Shown piece by piece: positions 12,434-24,435 of a stretch of DNA of 64,000 nt (its first letter is position 1; the number at the start of each line of letters is the position of its first letter). The DNA comes from Isoetes taiwanensis (Eukaryota > Streptophyta > Lycopodiopsida > Isoetales > Isoetaceae). Both the position numbers and the translations under genes were made by a program. The notes under the pieces were generated by a model. It saw only the letters and a list, made by a program, of their open reading frames with translations. It had not been told where the DNA came from and did no database searches. The stretch is taken from assembly GCA_021234155.1 (NCBI GenBank), contig JAJEKV010000022.1, positions 6,035,852-6,099,851 of the forward strand. The letters run 5' to 3'.

Positions 12434-13971
12434 ATGACCTCCCTCATGATGAGAACTACGTCTTTCTGCTTGCTTGCTTTCTTAGTCCTGATATTTGACA
12501 CCTGCATTGCAACCAAAGCTTCCCATCAAATTGCTGAAGAAAGCTACCAGGACTGGCTCATCTATGTTGATTCTACTTCTGATCTTGGAGACAAAAAAAT
12601 GATATTCCACACAGGCAAAAATGATAACCTTAATCCCAAATTGTTGAAGGCTGAACAGAATAAAAGAAAGATCACCGTAGCACAAGATGGCAGTGGACAC
12701 TATATGACCATTGGTGAAGCTGTTAATGCTGTTCCTGAAAGAAACAGGAGGAGAACAGTCATCTACATCAAATCTGGGACTTACAGGTAATTCTTCAAGT
12801 AGAGACAGTTTTTTCTTATTCCCTGTTTTGAATAACAGGAACATGATACTTAACTCTAGTGATCCATATGATGATGCAGAGAAAAGGTCCATCTACCTGC
12901 TACCAAGCCTTTCATCACACTCTTTGGAGAAGACCCAGATAGGGTTATAATTTCTGGGAATGCAACAGCTAGCAATGTTTTCAATTCCACCTTCAATAGC
13001 TCAACAGTTAGTGTAGAATCAAGATATTTCATTGCAAGGAACATTATATTTGAGGTAACATCAAATTTTCTACCTACAATAAACATTAGCTCAAAGATCT
13101 AACTGTTTTTATGTCTTTTTTGCAGAACACAGCACCTCCACCTGGTCCTGGAGAGATAGGAAAACAGGCAGTTGCATTTAGAATTAGCGCAGACATGGCA
13201 GCCTTTTACAACTGCAAATTCTATGGTGCCCAAGACACACTGTACGATCACATAGGAAGGCATTACTTCAAGAACTGCTTCATACAAGGCTCTATAGACT
13301 TCATCTTCGGCAATGGCAGATCATTATACTCGGTATGCTAAGGACAATGATGCATCATGACATTATATGAAATCATAATCTGCAAAAGATGAAATTTAAT
13401 CTAAAAACTCTAATTGATCATATGTTTGCTATGGCAGGATTGCGAAATCAAATCGTTACCAATATCTGAAGGCTCAGTTACGGCACAACAAAGAAACGAA
13501 GAGATATTCAATTCAGGATTTTCATTTGTCAACTGCATCATAACAGGATCAGGGACTGTGTACCTGGGGAGGGCATGGGGGGACTACTCCAGAGTAGTTT
13601 ATGCTTATACCTACATGGATGCAGTGGTACTTCCGGAGGGCTGGCATGACTGGGGGGATCCAGAACGTGAAAGGTGTTTTTTTGCCCTAAAAAATCAAAA
13701 CAGTGTACATGTTTCTTTTATTCATTGGTTTGTTGTTCAACATTTTGTTTATTTGATTATTTGTTCTTCTTCTTTTTTTGCTAGTGATCACTTATTTTGG
13801 TTTTTGGTTTTGTTTAGAACCGTCTTCTATGGACAATACAAGTGCTCTGGACCTGGTGCAAGCCTCAACAGAAGAGTTGGATGGGCACGACAATTGAATG
13901 ACCAAGAGGCTAAGCCTTTCCTTGATATTGGATTCATCCATGGCAGTTCTTGGCTCCAACGACTGTACTAG
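12434..13971 (+). CDS. Pectinesterase (pectin methylesterase), 5 exons, intact
   Basis: Exons are 12434-12786, 12880-13054, 13126-13332, 13438-13673 and 13818-13971, all joined by GT-AG introns. The coding length is 1125 nt, giving a 374-residue protein. A hydrophobic N-terminal signal peptide (about residues 1-25) implies secretion to the cell wall, where the enzyme removes methyl esters from homogalacturonan. The N-terminal PMEI pro-domain of many plant enzymes is absent, so this is a short (type II-like) form. Family motifs are present: ITVAQDGSG in exon 1, GKQAVAFR (Gln190), QDTLY (Gln212, Asp213), GSIDFIFGN (Asp234, catalytic) and LGRAWG (Arg290, Trp292; usually LGRPW). The C-terminal [12 protein letters not shown] region is typical, and the stop follows SSWLQRLY. 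All catalytic residues are present, so I expect an active enzyme. It is the only intact gene I can defend in the window. Confidence 0.95.
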
Positions 13972-14819
13972 TCTTATGCCTCATCTTTCAAGGCAATGGA
14001 ACCTCTCCACAACTATGTCATTTTACGAAAATCAGTTGATACTGTCCCAATCATTTTATGTGATTGGACTCCCTTGTTCATACATATAAAAAAAAGGAAA
14101 AAAAAGAAAAGAAAAGAAAAGCTACTAATACAATAAACCTTTCTTATTCGTTGTGAGAGATACTTATGAAATGGGTCTTCTATTTGCTAAACAAAGAAAA
14201 ACTATAGATCATTTTTCATAAACTATTAGAATCAAAATTTTAAGATGTTCTATATGGCCTTATCATGCATCTCCAACATTATATCATATTTCAACGATGC
14301 CACACTTGCTCTAATCCATGCATGAATGGGGTTGAAGGTCTTGGATACCAAACAAAATGCCAAAAACACAACGTTATTCAAAAATCTGGACAAAGACAAC
14401 CCACGGGAATACTCTTTGATGGTATATATTTGTTATGTGGCTTACTATATATTATATGCTAATTTTATTACACATCCTTTTGAAGACTGCAACATTCTTT
14501 CCCATCATATGCGACAAAGTTTTGTCTATGCCTTTTTGTACGGCATTCATGTGCTCTTGGTTGAAAAGGAGATCTTTGTTTTGGCGTCGTTTCTGTTGTT
14601 TTTCTCTAGTTGTTTCCAATGTATTCTAGCAAGACGAAGGATTACCACAAACTTTTCAACTCCATCCATCCATCCATCAAAAGTCATATTAAAAGATTAA
14701 AGTAGTATATGTATACAGTTATGCACTATCTATCAATTCATATACAAGGAATTTATCGTGGCGGCTTTGATCGCTACGAATATTTCTCTTTTCTAAATAT
14801 GTTATGAGGGGATCCATGT
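13972..14819. other. 3' flank of pectinesterase
   Basis: A purine run (AAAAAGGAAAA, then AAAAG repeats) occurs near 14088-14120, and AATAAA at about 14131 is a plausible polyadenylation signal. No gene is recognised up to the transposon boundary at 14820. The flank just before the boundary ends in ATGT. Confidence 0.5.
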
Positions 14820-14844
14820 GGGTCCAAGCACAATAGGGCGTCTC
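14820..14844 (+). repeat. Left terminal inverted repeat
   Basis: Begins GGGTCCAAGCACA, then TAGGG and CTCA after single mismatches to the right end. Preceded by the ATGT target duplication at 14816-14819. Confidence 0.8.
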
Positions 14845-15541
14845 ATTTTTCTTGTCCCCTTTGTCCCCCATTTTAGTACTAAAAACCAATAAAGCCACGT
14901 GAGGTTGTTAGGAATCTTGGAGGCAATTTCAAATTTCATAAAAAACAAAAATAGTAAAAATTCGAATTGCACGATTCTTGGAAAATTTCGGCTCAGCAGC
15001 GTGCATTCCCGAAAGGAAAACTAGAAGATCGAAATCTTCATGCTTCTCGCTTCTCGTCTACCGATTTGTTCCAGGTTTGAATGGATCAATGTTTATTGTG
15101 TTTCTTTTTTACTATTTGCCAAATTCATTTTCTAAGTAATTAGTGTATCTGAATCCTTGCCTCATGAATCGGACATGGAAATAGAATTCCAATCGATATA
15201 TTTGAGTCCGCACTTCGAAAAGTAAATTTGAGTCCGACATGGAAATAGAATTCCAATCGATATCAATATTTTTTTAAACTTGAAAGTACTCTCGATAATT
15301 CTACCCTAGTCCTATAATATATGTAGTAATGGCTGTATCTACCTCAGATATTTGGAGCACTATGCTTTAACTCTTTAAGGTTTTTGCACTTCAATATAAT
15401 ATTAATGTTTGACTAAATACAGATCTAGCTTTCTAAATTTTTTCGTGTGTTTTGTACATTATTTCTTGAGATGGAGATTGCGGGATTAGATGCCACTAGG
15501 GATGGAAATCCGTAGACCGATACAAGCATGGAAGATTCTCG

Positions 15542-18500
15542 ATGCGATTACAAAAACGAAGAAAGGAAGAGCAAAAAATAAAGGCTAGATTAAAAAGAGA
15601 GCTCAACGTCAAAGACGCAAGGAGGAGGCAAATTTCAATTGGTTTGTAATGATGATAATCGTCAAATTCAGGGCTTCCACTATGGAGATTGAAGTACAAG
15701 GCTCTTAAAATTGTAAGATACTATTTGAATACTACCAAAGATCTTAACAATGATGACGTGCAAAAAGTATGGGAGCTTGTTAAGAATAATAGGTCGGTCA
15801 ATTTCGTGAGCTTGATAAAGAGAGGCAAATTGACGCTTATATATTGTATGCAATCTAAAGGATGGTCTGCAACAAGTGAAATCAGCATGTAGCAATGATA
15901 AGCTTGCAGCTAAAAAGGGCAACACTTTCTATGTCAATTGCGCATGCACCTCATGGCAAGAGAAGGCGTTACGCTAAAGCATTAGGTATCCATCCAAGGA
16001 ACATATCTTTAGCTAGAAGGCATATGATTTCAGTGCAAAAAGGAGAACGTAAGTTGGCACTTGAAGGAAGGAAAAAAAGGACTGATTGTCTCAGTGAAGA
16101 AGTTATTGATTGTATTAAATCTTATTGGGCAAACCACACCAGAGTATCTCCAAATGCTAAAGATGTTAGATCAGGAAGAGGGAAGTATCCTAAACATCCG
16201 ACACATTATCTCGAAGTGAGCCAGGTGAGTTTTGTCCTGCCATATTTTTTATATTCAATTATAAAGCATTGTTAAATTTGCTATATTGCTAGTTGATTAA
16301 GTAGCATATTAGTGCTAAATTGCTTATGTGGTTAGGTCTTGTTTGCCTCGTTTGTAGTCAATAGTACTAAATAGCTTCTTATCTTTTAATACTTGCATGA
16401 ATACTATGAAAAATGGAATTAGTACTTCCTGTCTGAAATGGGAATATGTATACTAACTAGTGACAGGTTTTGATATTAGTAATAGTGAACAAAAATTAAA
16501 GGACTGTGTCTGCTAACTAGTACTATGTTGTTTGAGTTAGTGGATCACAGTTTAACAGATGCAATAATTTGTACTAGTATGTTTGTTCTAGTACTATCCA
16601 AGGGAGGTAGCATACGTTTGCTAACTAGTGCTATGCTATGTAAGGTAGGACTACTCATGGATGTAGTGGTGCTTAGCACTATAATGACTTTTTCTGTTAG
16701 CGAGACCCTAATTTTGTGTTTATGCTTGTGTTCTCACGAGTATACTTTGTGCTGTTGTAATTGTAGATTGAATTTTTCTTGGGCTTCAAGGCTGAGTTTC
16801 CCCATGTTGAAATAAAGCAGAGGAGTTTTGAGAAATTGAAACCCTACTTTGTGGTGAAGTTGAAGGATTTCAATACCTGTTGTTGCATGCACCATCAGAG
16901 GATAACCATGTTGCGGGAAGGGATCAACAAAATGAGAAGTTCTTCATTGGTGCACCCTTCAGATTGCAATTGTACATGTCTGATATGCAATAGCGAACCT
17001 GGACGAGTAGGTTGTAGCGCATCAAAGTGGAAGATGAACTCCAGTAGTGAGATGTGGAAGAAGATGGTGTGTCCGAAAGACGAGGAAGATGATTGGCACA
17101 AAAATGATTGTCTCAGTGGGGTGAGTGCAAAACTTGTGGTATTAAAAATTTTCCTATTTGCCCAAAGGAGGAAGTTGATGATAGCAATACCAAAGTTCAG
17201 TGGGAGTATTTGGACTATGAGGATGTTGGCTTTGATAAGAAGGGCAAAAAGAAGACTAGATTACAACACCAAAGATCTAGAAAACCGAACCAAAAAGTTT
17301 TGATGGAGACATTTAGGAAGAAGGCAAAGGAATATGTCTACTATAATTTCCGTTACAAGTGGCAGGAATCACAATTTAGAAAGCTCTTACAAAGGTTTCC
17401 AGAAGATACCATAGTATCTATTCTTGACTTTGCTGAAAATTACACTCTGAAAGAGCAGAATGAAGTTCAATCAATGCACTGGCACAATGAACAGGTTACT
17501 ATTCTTGTTCATTTGACATATAGAAGGGATTCTAAAACGCAAGAAATTATCAAAGAAGAGCATTTTTACATCTCAGATGATAGGCAACATGATTCGTTGT
17601 TCGTACAGCACTGCCTTATGTTACATCACAATTGGTTGATTGAAAACAACATAAAAGCAAAAATGCATGTGCTTTTCTCAGATGGAGCAGCTTCCCAATT
17701 CAAATCCGCGAGAGGATTCTACTTCATTCGAGATCGAAGGGCTTGACGGACATGGACATGATGTGGAACTTTTGGGGTTCAGGTCCGCGGTAAAAAGAGA
17801 ACACGATGGTGCGGTCTTTTATAATCAAGAGGGCATTAAGATATTGTCGAACATTGGCTCACGGAAATACATGGAAAAAACGGCTCCAACATCTTATCTT
17901 AAACAAAGTGTGGTCGGGGCACATACGGGAAATTGGAAAGAGCCGAGGTGGATAGAAAAAATGAATGGGCTGCAAAAAAGTTAAAGATACAAGAAGCTTG
18001 CATTGCATTCTTGGATTTTCAACTAATCAAACACATTTACATGTAAGGAAGCTTTCTTGTTTTAAATGCACGAATGCATTACGATGAATTGGGATTTTGT
18101 CCCAATAAAACACACACAGAGAATGGAAATTAGTTGTCATTGAGCCTACTTGCCAAGTTTAATTGAGGGGATAGGGGAGAGGAAGATGACGATGCAATTT
18201 ATTTTGGCACGTCCGATGATCTTAGCGACCGACTCATACTTGGTGATGTTTTTGCGGTTGTTGCACCAACAAACAACTATGAGAATGTTGAATTCTATCT
18301 TGTTCTATGTACAAAGCCAAGATATGTTGTTGAACGGGGAGTTTGTAGATCACATGGGCAGAAATTTTCCATTGGGGATGAGGTCATCGAAGGTAATTAC
18401 TATGAGAAGTTGCACAACTCAAAAAAAGGCTACAAATATTGTCCGGACAATAAAGCCATTGTGTTTGTGGAGCAAGTTCGCGAGAATTAAAATCCATATG

Positions 18501-18602
18501 TCTCATTTGCCAAACCACGGTGTCAAAGGTTGTGATACGGTTTATACTCTCGAAGAAGAAGAAAAAGAACGAATACTTGAGAATCTCCCCGGTCTTCTAT
18601 AA
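15542..18602 (+). pseudogene. DDE-like transposase of unassigned superfamily, frameshifted
   Basis: The coding region has a basic N-terminal part (from MRLQKRRKEEQ at 15542), a TRVSPNAKDV segment near 16137, a clean GT-AG intron (16225-16766) and a long second exon. Exon 2 carries QRSFEKLKPYF, cysteine clusters (CCCMHHQ, CNCTCLIC, then ECKTCGIKNFPIC), DFAENYTL (Asp at 17425) and SDGAASQFK (Asp at 17681). About 85 residues separate the two Asp, as in RNase H-fold transposases. A decayed WNFWGSG region, a KLSCFKC cysteine motif near 18040 and a C-terminal domain (GDVFAVVAPTNNYENVEFYL, then GDEVIEGNYYEKL) follow. Single-base frameshifts occur near 17118, at 17735-17760 and in the C-terminus, so the copy is dead. 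The third acidic residue was not identified. Confidence 0.7.
16428..16582. repeat. 150-bp repeat inside the transposase intron
   Basis: Starts CTGTCTGAAATGGGAATATG and ends near AATAATTTGTACTA. A near-identical direct copy sits at 19141-19290, downstream of the gene. Confidence 0.85.
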
Positions 18603-18639
18603 AAGATTCATCATGATGCACATGATTAACAATTCGGTT

Positions 18640-18960
18640 TTGAAAATGGTACTGGATCCCTGCATTGTTTCCTTTTTTGTTTAATACATAATTTATCAGA
18701 TTATGTCCATCAGATTATTATTAGCATAAACTATCTTAAACTATCATGCATGCTACTGATGGAATACTCCATGTATGAATTTTTTAATGTATCAGATTTA
18801 TTAGTTTATATTCAGTAGCATAATCTTTATCAGATTATGTCCATCTTTTAGTATGCTCAATGTCCATCAGAGAATTCATACATGGAGTATTTGTATAAGA
18901 TGCATGCTACTGATGGAATACTCCATGTATGAATTCTTTAATTAATCTGATATTATGCTT
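18640..18960. repeat. Interleaved direct and inverted repeats
   Basis: GCATGCTACTGATGGAATAC followed by TCCATGTATGAATT appears near 18748 and again near 18901. Its inverse (AATTCATACATGGAGTAT) lies near 18874. TATCAGATTATGTCCATC also recurs. The segment could fold into long hairpins and sits just after the transposase gene. Confidence 0.8.
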
Positions 18961-19140
18961 AAAGCCTCACATAACAAAACAATCAGTGAAAGGCAGTTTA
19001 GCTTAACACTAAGGATTACCACAAAAATGAATATCTAACTACAAGCTTAATGCTACAACACCATGGACTGAGGAAAATACTTAGCTCAACAAATCATGAT
19101 CTACAAGAACATGTATGCCTCTATGTCAGGTTGATTGTTT

Positions 19141-19290
19141 GCTGTCTGAAATGGGAATATGTATACTAACTAGTGACAGGTTTTGATATTAGTACTAGTG
19201 AACGAAATTAAAGTACTGTGTCTGCTAACTAATACTATGTTGTTTGAGTTAGTGGATCACACTTTAACAGATGCAATAATTTGTACTAAA
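19141..19290. repeat. Second copy of the 150-bp intron repeat
   Basis: Direct copy of 16428-16582, with a few substitutions and one short deletion. Lies in non-coding DNA between the two convergent transposon genes. Confidence 0.85.
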
Positions 19291-21633
19291 CGTTAATTAG
19301 AACTACATTCTGGATTGCATCTTCATTGCTTAAACGTGTTCACCGTATTGCTAGGGGTTTAGAGACAACAACACAATATATGTGGTTGATTGATCAGAAT
19401 AAAATCGATAACTTTTAAAAAAGATGTATATCCATGGATGAGTTAACATAAAACGAATCACTAACTCATGAAAGAGCTTGTACACAAAAAAGTTTAAGTA
19501 GTATATATATTCCTTTACATCAACATTTACACCAAAACTTATCCATATTAGCATCAACATTTACACCAAAACTTGTCCATATTAGCCGAGAAAATAAGAA
19601 GATTTCACATATTGGCCGAGATCCTATGAAGCCACATGTCCTAATTATGAAGTCTGGGGCATCTTCAGCGCAACATAAAGGTCATTGCCCTCGGCTACTA
19701 CGATCATCTCCGTCATCTCCAGCGCTCGTCGGGTTGCATGCACCGCGGTCTATCCAATTTGGACCTTAGATGAGACTACAGCTCCTTTTCTCTGTAACTT
19801 ATTCACCTCCACACAAGAGAATTTCGCCACAATCTTCAGTTTCGTGCCCGGCTGGCTGGAAGCGGTTGATTCCTCCATGGGGGACTTAGCAGTGAGTTTG
19901 AACCTGGCCATGAACCTCGAAGAAGAGTGATCGAAGAAGGAACTTCGTGAATCTTCTCACTCATCAAACTGCTGCATGCATAATTAAATACAGGCCTCGA
20001 AAGTCGAGCCCAATAATAAGAAATCCTTTTTTAATTGAAAACTAAGGCAAAAATCAATAGAACTAACTAGATAGATGAAATAGTCACTAGTTATAATAGG
20101 TATCAAATGTTCTATATGGGGTATCAATATGGGGTACCAACCAATAAAAAAAAATCAATAGGTAGATAACAACTTAGTATGCTAAGATCGAGCACCGTAA
20201 ATATCGGACCGTAAATATCGGACCGTAAATATCGGGACGCGATCATGTTATATAGCCGGGTATATCCGAGTGGGATATCTGGGTCTTTGATGTTATAGCC
20301 ACATCTTGAGCCACATCACAAGAAAAAAATACACGCGCGTTTTTGTGGACTTAGCGGATTTTTTGAGATTTAGCAATTGGCTATAACATGGCGACGTCCA
20401 GGCATTTCTGAGGGTTGGTGCTAAGATCTTAGACTTCACAAAATGCATAGGCTATATAATTCATTAAATACTAATGTGGAGATACAAATGTTCATTAAAC
20501 CCTATGCATGTTCTTAAACATGTTCATTAAACCATATGCATGTTCTTAATCATGTTCTTGAACATGTTCATTAAACCTATGGGATAAATTAAAGATTTTA
20601 CAAAAGGAATGGGATTAATTAAAAATTTTACAAAAGGAATGGGATAAACCCTATGCATGTTCTTAAACATGTTCATTAAACCCTATGCATGTTCTTAAAC
20701 ATGTTCATTAAACCATATGCATGTTCTTAATCATGTTCTTCAACATGTTCATTAAACCTATGGGATAAATTAAAGATTTTACAAAAGGAATGGGATTAAT
20801 TAAAATTTTTACAAAAGGAATGGGATTAATTAAAAATTTTACAAAAGGAATGGATCTTCATGGAGAGCTGGAGTCTTCTTCGCATCTCTCCATGAACATC
20901 CAATCCCAACCTAGATTTGTGCATAGATTTCCCAAACAACCCCACCCTTTAATTACCAAGAAGCATGAAGAAGGCATCCCATGCCCCCCCCCCACACCCA
21001 ATATTAATAAACTCAAAAGCAATAGTGCTTATATAACTATGTTTTTTTTTTCGACCATGCTTGTGGGATATATGAACCCACGAAAAATTTTGTTTGTTTT
21101 TAGGGTTCAGCCGGATCTTCTTCTGCGATCAATGGCCGATCCCACAAGCAAATCTGTCCTCTTGCCACCGTTCGTAGGGTAGCCTCCCTGGCAGAAAGAC
21201 CAACTGGTTTTGAGTTAAGGACCTCAAAATTCCTTTGGAGGTCCTTACTGTAACTGTTTCACTGCACTTTGCTTATTCAAGCAAACCTGTTCAGTTAAAA
21301 CATTTGTCACATAAGCTTGCATACAATTCTGCTTGCAATTCTTCGAACACATTTGCCAACAAATGCTTGCACAAAATTCTGCCATCGAATCACTGCTATG
21401 AACAGAACAGTATATTGAGCTAATCAAAATGGAACTGTAGAATTATTCAAAGGATATTTCTTGATCTGCTTGTGAACTTTCATACCAATTTAGGCAGACA
21501 GGAATAAATGTTATTATGCTACAGAATTATTGTTATTATGATCAGAATAAAATAACATCAGAATGGTTCATACAAATAGATCAAAATAATGTTGATCATA
21601 ATGGTTTATAAAGATACATCAGAATAATATTGA
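19291..21633. other. Non-coding middle of the transposon
   Basis: No gene recognised. It contains a triplicated CCGTAAATATCGGA (20195-20235) and the tandem duplication listed separately. An open frame at 20790-21182 (+) lies largely on repeats and shows no domain. Confidence 0.5.
20489..20853. repeat. Tandem duplication with ATGTTCATTAAACC units
   Basis: A block of about 160-185 bp is present twice (from about 20489 and from about 20669). It is built from the words ATGTTCATTAAACC, ATGCATGTTCTTAA and TTTTACAAAAGGAATGGGAT, which themselves repeat. Confidence 0.85.
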
Positions 21634-22250
21634 TCACAGTTTCATGCTACTCAGCTCCTTCAAAATCTTGGCACTGCTATCATCATATTGGTTCCTAATC
21701 ACGACAGACCTTCCAACATAAGCGTAAGCATTCACTTCAGAAACCATACCCTGCAACCAAGGTTGCAAGGTCTTCAATAAATAATCCCCATCATTTACAT
21801 CTGGGATAAATGACCTTGGTGTGATGCATGAATCACTCTTGTTGAGGAAGTTAGTGAACCGTAATGGATCGATCAATAGCGTGGTCCTTAGACTAAACTC
21901 CGTATATTTCTTCCAAACTTTTGACAAATCCTTTAAAAACACCGACTCACCTGAGGACTTCAGAGTAATTTTTCTTTGCCTCGCCGACCATATGAATAGA
22001 AACTTTTCATGCATGCTTGATGGCATGAAGGAACCGAGGTACACGTTTGGGTTTCCAAATGTGGACCAGATTGCCACTTCAAAATGTTTGAGGCGTAAAT
22101 TCAAAAATGTAATCGCTCCAGCCGCGACAAAGAACCAACTCCTTTTCAAAGTAACAATTTCAACACCCAATTTCATTTCCTGTCTTTGGCGTATCCTTAT
22201 TGAAAACCTTCACGAAAGGTCATTGATTTCTAAAATCGAAGTTTCTTCCC
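21634..22250 (-). pseudogene. FCP1/NLI-interacting-factor-like HAD phosphatase domain, C-terminal exon
   Basis: The main open frame runs from 22176 down to the stop at 21634, and the same frame extends upstream to about 22250 through one in-frame TGA. Features of the FCP1 homology domain appear in order: a degenerate first motif ILEINDL (normally LDLNG/LDxDxT), FEVAIWST, FLFIWS, VFLKDLSKVW, TLLIDPLRF (normally LLIDDSP) and a C-terminal LQPWLQGM helix. The nucleophile Asp is replaced by Glu and the LLIDDSP acid pair is altered, so a phosphatase would probably be inactive. The exon lies inside the 11.2-kb transposon, convergent to the transposase. It could be a captured host gene or a standing accessory gene of this family. 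Confidence 0.65.
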
Positions 22251-22325
22251 AACACCGCACATATAACAATTTAAGAACTTAGCATACATGGAAATAAACA
22301 TATTAACAGCTCACAAGTACGAACC

Positions 22326-24435
22326 TATTGCACTTTAAATTTCCAATGAATCTTTTGTTGCTCCTGGAATTTCCTTTATTACTAATAACTGGCTTCTCAG
22401 GAGATTCGCCAACACTGGACAAGCTTTGCTCGTCATTCTGAAACTTCCGCTTCCTCTTATCTACACTACGTGAAGGTGATTTGTCCTTTGTAAAAGTGTT
22501 CTCCTTTTGCAAAGAAGTTCCTGAATCATCAAGTCATTTGGTTTCAACAAAAAGTACATGGTATATTAAAGCAATGTTTGGACTTGATTTACTTTACCTC
22601 TTGCCAGTTCATCCTCTTTGTTGCTAATCGATTTTCCTTCATGTGTTGCATCAGATATTGCTACAGTAAGCTTATCTAACATCAAATCAATACTCTTGGA
22701 CCCTTTTATTGGTGTGGAAGGCATATCACGTTCAAGCTCCATCATCTCTTCACCTGCAATTGGAATAGACATCCAAGTGTTAAAACTTTACTGCAGCAGG
22801 CTACTACTCCCTCTTTACATTAACATGTGTTGAGCATTGAGCAAGCACCTAAACTAGCAACAATCTCAATTCACACATGAAACATGAAATTGACAAGATG
22901 TCTACTGCGGGAAGTTCTTCTTTGGTTATTGACTGATTTATCTTCATCTTTACTTTCATCAAGTATAATAATGTCTTTGTGTCCTTCAACCAATGTGATT
23001 GAAGCATTATGGTCAAATCCATCCGTACCCATCTTGGACAATTGAAATTTCCCCACTGCAGACTTTTGAGACATTGCTTTCATATGAGAAGTTTTGCCCT
23101 CCGTGCTTGCACTTAGATCCACAGCTGTAGCATGATAATCAGCCACAACAACTTTTACAATCCATTAGAACTCCGACATAATGAAATAATAGCTATTACT
23201 CACCGTGTGATTACGGCAATTCAACGTTTGGACATCCATGAGATAGTTCAGCTTTGTAAAAAGTTAGTGTTGGGTTTCTTATGCCAAGAGACTTCAGCCA
23301 TGTATTGGGTATGTCCGTCAGAAGGCATTACGGACACTTTTAAATCTTTTCACAAAAACAAATATAAAGCGCATAAAGGATGGAAAGCATGCAAGCAATG
23401 TGAAATAACAGCACACACGCTTACTTGGATCAAAACCAAATGTGCAATAAGAGCATGTCTTTAATTCCACAAAAGCATCTAATGCGGATGACGGTTTGCT
23501 CAGCGTATGGAAAACCAACTTGTAGGTTAGATAGTCTCTTCAATGAGGCAGAAATCGAATGCAATTTCTCCACTTTTTGATGTAAGTATTTCTTGGTCTC
23601 CTCTTCCCTAAAAATGTAAATGAGTCATCCAAAATATACCATGAAAAAAGACTAACCATATGCTTACCTTCTGTGCATGTTGTTCAAGCGCTTTATAGGC
23701 TTCGTTGGCCTTTAAAAGCTCATCTTCTTTAAATTTTATGTTGCTTGATAGAAAAGACATAGCATTTTCCATAGATCTCTTATCTATAGCCGATGATGCT
23801 TTCTCCATTCTATCTTTGGCATCTTGCATTTGCCCTTACGCATAAGCCATCTCATGAGAACACTTCTTCCAATATTTTTTTGCTTTCCTTGCACTTTGTT
23901 TGAAGGCGTCTTGCGATCTCTCAACAACTATACTCAATTCAATGCAAAACTCGATATCACTTGACAAAGTGCCTTTTCACTCAAATCATATTCCTGTTTA
24001 TCTAGAGCACCAATAGTAGATGATTGAACATCTGCCTTTTCTTTTGGTTTCTCCCTCTTTTCGTTCTTTACAACAAATGATTTCCAATTGATTTGGCTGC
24101 CACTTATTTGCAATGCAAATGCCTTGGCATAAAACTTACCTATCTCCCCAATACACACATCAAACCTTTGGTAGCATCGCCGATATACATCTAAAAACCG
24201 ATCCACATATTCTGCATTCATCCTTGAGAATTTATATATTTGCTTCTTACCATCACATTTTGGCGCCCCAAAGATTTTGCAGATCTCTTCGTCATCTATT
24301 TCTGCTTTTCTTACGTCTGTTTGCGTCAGGCCTTCGCATGATAATTTAGAAGTGTCTATAATCATTTCTCGCTCTGCGGCTGAGAAGTGTTCCTCTTCTT
24401 TCTTCACCTTACACAAGCTCTTTCTGTAGGACATG
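22326..24435 (-). pseudogene. Upstream exons of the leftward transposon gene (coiled-coil rich)
   Basis: Splice-like signals support several minus-strand exons. One at about 23668-24435 follows TTACAG and ends before GTAAGC. One at about 22598-22754 lies between TTGCAG and GTAAAG. One at about 22326-22526 has a 5' site before GTTCGT. A fourth segment lies at 22871-23146. The largest exon encodes a hydrophilic protein with a helical, Lys/Glu-rich stretch (ERSQDAFKQSARKAKKYWKK, then KDRMEKASSAIDKRS), broken by one frameshift near 23968 and one TAA near 23840. Nothing here matches a family I know. Position and strand suggest it is the N-terminal part of the FCP1-like protein. Confidence 0.5.

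Noticed and set aside
21821-22282. 153-codon plus-strand ORF
   Set aside because: Antisense shadow of the FCP1-like exon, which has recognisable motifs on the minus strand.
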